From a virus, in the IMG/VR virus record IMGVR_UViG_3300037349_000137, positions 1-23,111 of that record: a stretch of 23,111 nucleotides of DNA. One strand, given 5' to 3'. Below are positions 22,243-23,111 of the stretch, one piece after another. The position numbers were made by a program, and so were the translations under genes. Below the pieces are notes generated by a model. The model was given only the letters and a program-made list of their open reading frames with translations, was not told where the DNA came from and searched no databases. Each line of letters opens with the position of its first letter. Position 1 is the stretch's first letter.

Positions 22243-22779
22243 ATGGCAAGGCGCCGTTTCGTTGAAGACATGATAAATCATGTACCACAAGCGTTTATCG
22301 ACCCCCCTGCCACAGATACCGAGCTCCCTACAATGCAAGTGTGGGTTGCAGGCAAGGTGGTTGTATCCGGCTGGGACGACGAGAAACGCATCATTGTGGA
22401 CAAGGCGCGCGTGTTGCTGGCGCAACTTGGCTTGACCTTGCATGAGCAACCTTACCGCGAGGACGACCAGCCGAGGCGCCGGGTCTGGTCGACGCGCCGC
22501 GTCAGCCTGGACGATATCGAGTTGGAGATCAGCCTTAGCCCGGCGGTCATGCTGCAGGAGCTTTCCGAGCGCCTGTATCGTGAGGTGGGCTTCGATTGGG
22601 GAGCCGCCGTGCGTGAGGCCTCCATCAAAAAGCTGCGCGTGGCGCTGCACCGCCTGGGAGCTGGTGGTCGTATCGTCAAGCGATATGACACACGTGGCCG
22701 GATGCGCCTGTTTATCCCGGCGCACCCCGATCTGCCTAAATATGCCGTCAGCCCATCAGGGATAGGCGCCACGCTATGA
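22243..22779 (+). CDS. Unrecognised protein with possible winged-helix C-terminus (178 aa)
   Basis: This is one of two plus-strand genes and it diverges from the NusG-like gene. ATG 22243 has AAGG nine bases upstream. The protein has a basic start (MARRRFVEDMINHVPQ), a mid-part with strands and helices, and a C-terminal region at about 100-165 (SPAVMLQELSERLYREVGF, then a basic helix SIKKLRVALHRLG and a strand pair RIVKRYDTRGRMRLFIP). The last looks like a recognition helix plus wing of a winged-helix DNA-binding domain. I do not recognise a family. Being divergent from the late operon, it could regulate it, but nothing beyond position and the fold impression shows this. The third TGTACCACAA word lies inside its early codons. 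Confidence 0.75.
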   Translation: MARRRFVEDMINHVPQAFIDPPATDTELPTMQVWVAGKVVVSGWDDEKRIIVDKARVLLAQLGLTLHEQPYREDDQPRRRVWSTRRVSLDDIELEISLSPAVMLQELSERLYREVGFDWGAAVREASIKKLRVALHRLGAGGRIVKRYDTRGRMRLFIPAHPDLPKYAVSPSGIGATL

Positions 22780-22893
22780 CCCCCTAGCACCCCCTGCACC
22801 ATAAATCTGAACTTTCTTCCAACCAGCCTCTTTACAAAGGTACAATCCCTTGCTACCTTCATAACAACGAAACGCGCACCACAGGAGCCGCCC

Positions 22894-23111
22894 ATGACCA
22901 CCCGCTACGAGATCGCCGCCGTTACCCGCGTTGTGCCATATATGTGGTCACATTTGCATAACTGCATGCTGCACGAAGTACAGGCCCGATTGACGCCTGA
23001 CGCGCAATTCATCGGCGTTTGCAATTTTCCGACCTTCGAGAAGGCCAACGCATTTGCCGTCGAATTGACAAATAACGCCGACATGCGCACCCGCTGGGTT
23101 CGCCGCAGTTT
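22894..23111 (+). CDS. Unrecognised protein, 3' end cut by window edge
   Basis: A frame of at least 72 codons begins at ATG 22894 and runs to the window end. AGGAG lies six bases before the start, a strong ribosome-binding site. The visible part starts MTTRYEIAAVTRVVPYMWSH and continues with strands and helices (FIGVCNFPTFEKANAFAVEL). It is probably cytoplasmic, with no signal peptide. It is separated from the 22243 gene by 114 bases that hold no clear terminator. A TTTACA with TACCTT 17 bases on is a weak promoter-like pair there. I do not recognise it. Function unknown. Confidence 0.7.
   Translation, partial: MTTRYEIAAVTRVVPYMWSHLHNCMLHEVQARLTPDAQFIGVCNFPTFEKANAFAVELTNNADMRTRWVRRS

Overview
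This window is the head and tail assembly region of a GC-rich, tailed double-stranded DNA virus or prophage with a siphovirus-type, long non-contractile tail. Almost everything is on the minus strand and is read from right to left in the order expected of such a virus. There is a NusG-like factor, small and large terminase, a tRNA, a capsid-associated protein, portal and a Mu F-like head protein. Then come a zinc-knuckle microprotein, a TPR glycosyltransferase, two small proteins, a protease-scaffold, the major capsid protein, connector and completion proteins, tail tube, frameshifted tail chaperones, tape measure and distal tail proteins. The last two, of the DUF2460 and DUF2163 types, occur next to each other in gene transfer agents and siphophages of Alphaproteobacteria. 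A pseudomonadotal, perhaps alphaproteobacterial, host is therefore likely, but this is inference. No integrase, repressor or bacterial flanking gene is visible, so virus and prophage cannot be told apart.

Layout. 22243-23111 (plus strand) holds two unrecognised genes, the second cut by the window edge. They diverge from the minus-strand block across an AT-rich 214-base gap with a promoter-like sequence and short repeats. 19191-22028 carries the NusG-like factor, both terminase subunits and a tRNA-Thr whose 5' end contains the terL stop codon. 18215-18994 is a capsid-associated gene followed at once by a strong intrinsic terminator. 10256-18121 encodes portal, head morphogenesis protein, glycosyltransferase and protease-scaffold. 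8115-10171 is the major capsid protein, a strong RNA hairpin and a low-complexity small protein. 1-8108 is head-tail joining and tail.

How the parts work together. The terminase packages DNA through the portal into a shell built from the major capsid protein on the protease-scaffold. Connector, HK97 gp10-like and terminator-like proteins join head to tail. The tube polymerises around the tape measure with help from the chaperones made by a -1 frameshift. The DUF2460 and DUF2163 proteins start the distal tail tip. Gene ends and starts mostly touch or overlap (ATGA, TAATG, TGATG), which points to translational coupling in long operons.

Most notable points are: the portal carries a C-terminal two-histidine phosphoesterase domain of the anti-CBASS Acb1 type; terL translation and tRNA maturation compete for the same bases; a virus-encoded NusG paralogue lies upstream of an intrinsic terminator inside the structural block; a TPR glycosyltransferase sits among the head genes; a similar beta-rich insert appears in both the connector and the tail tube; and the DUF2163 gene appears to start at ATT.
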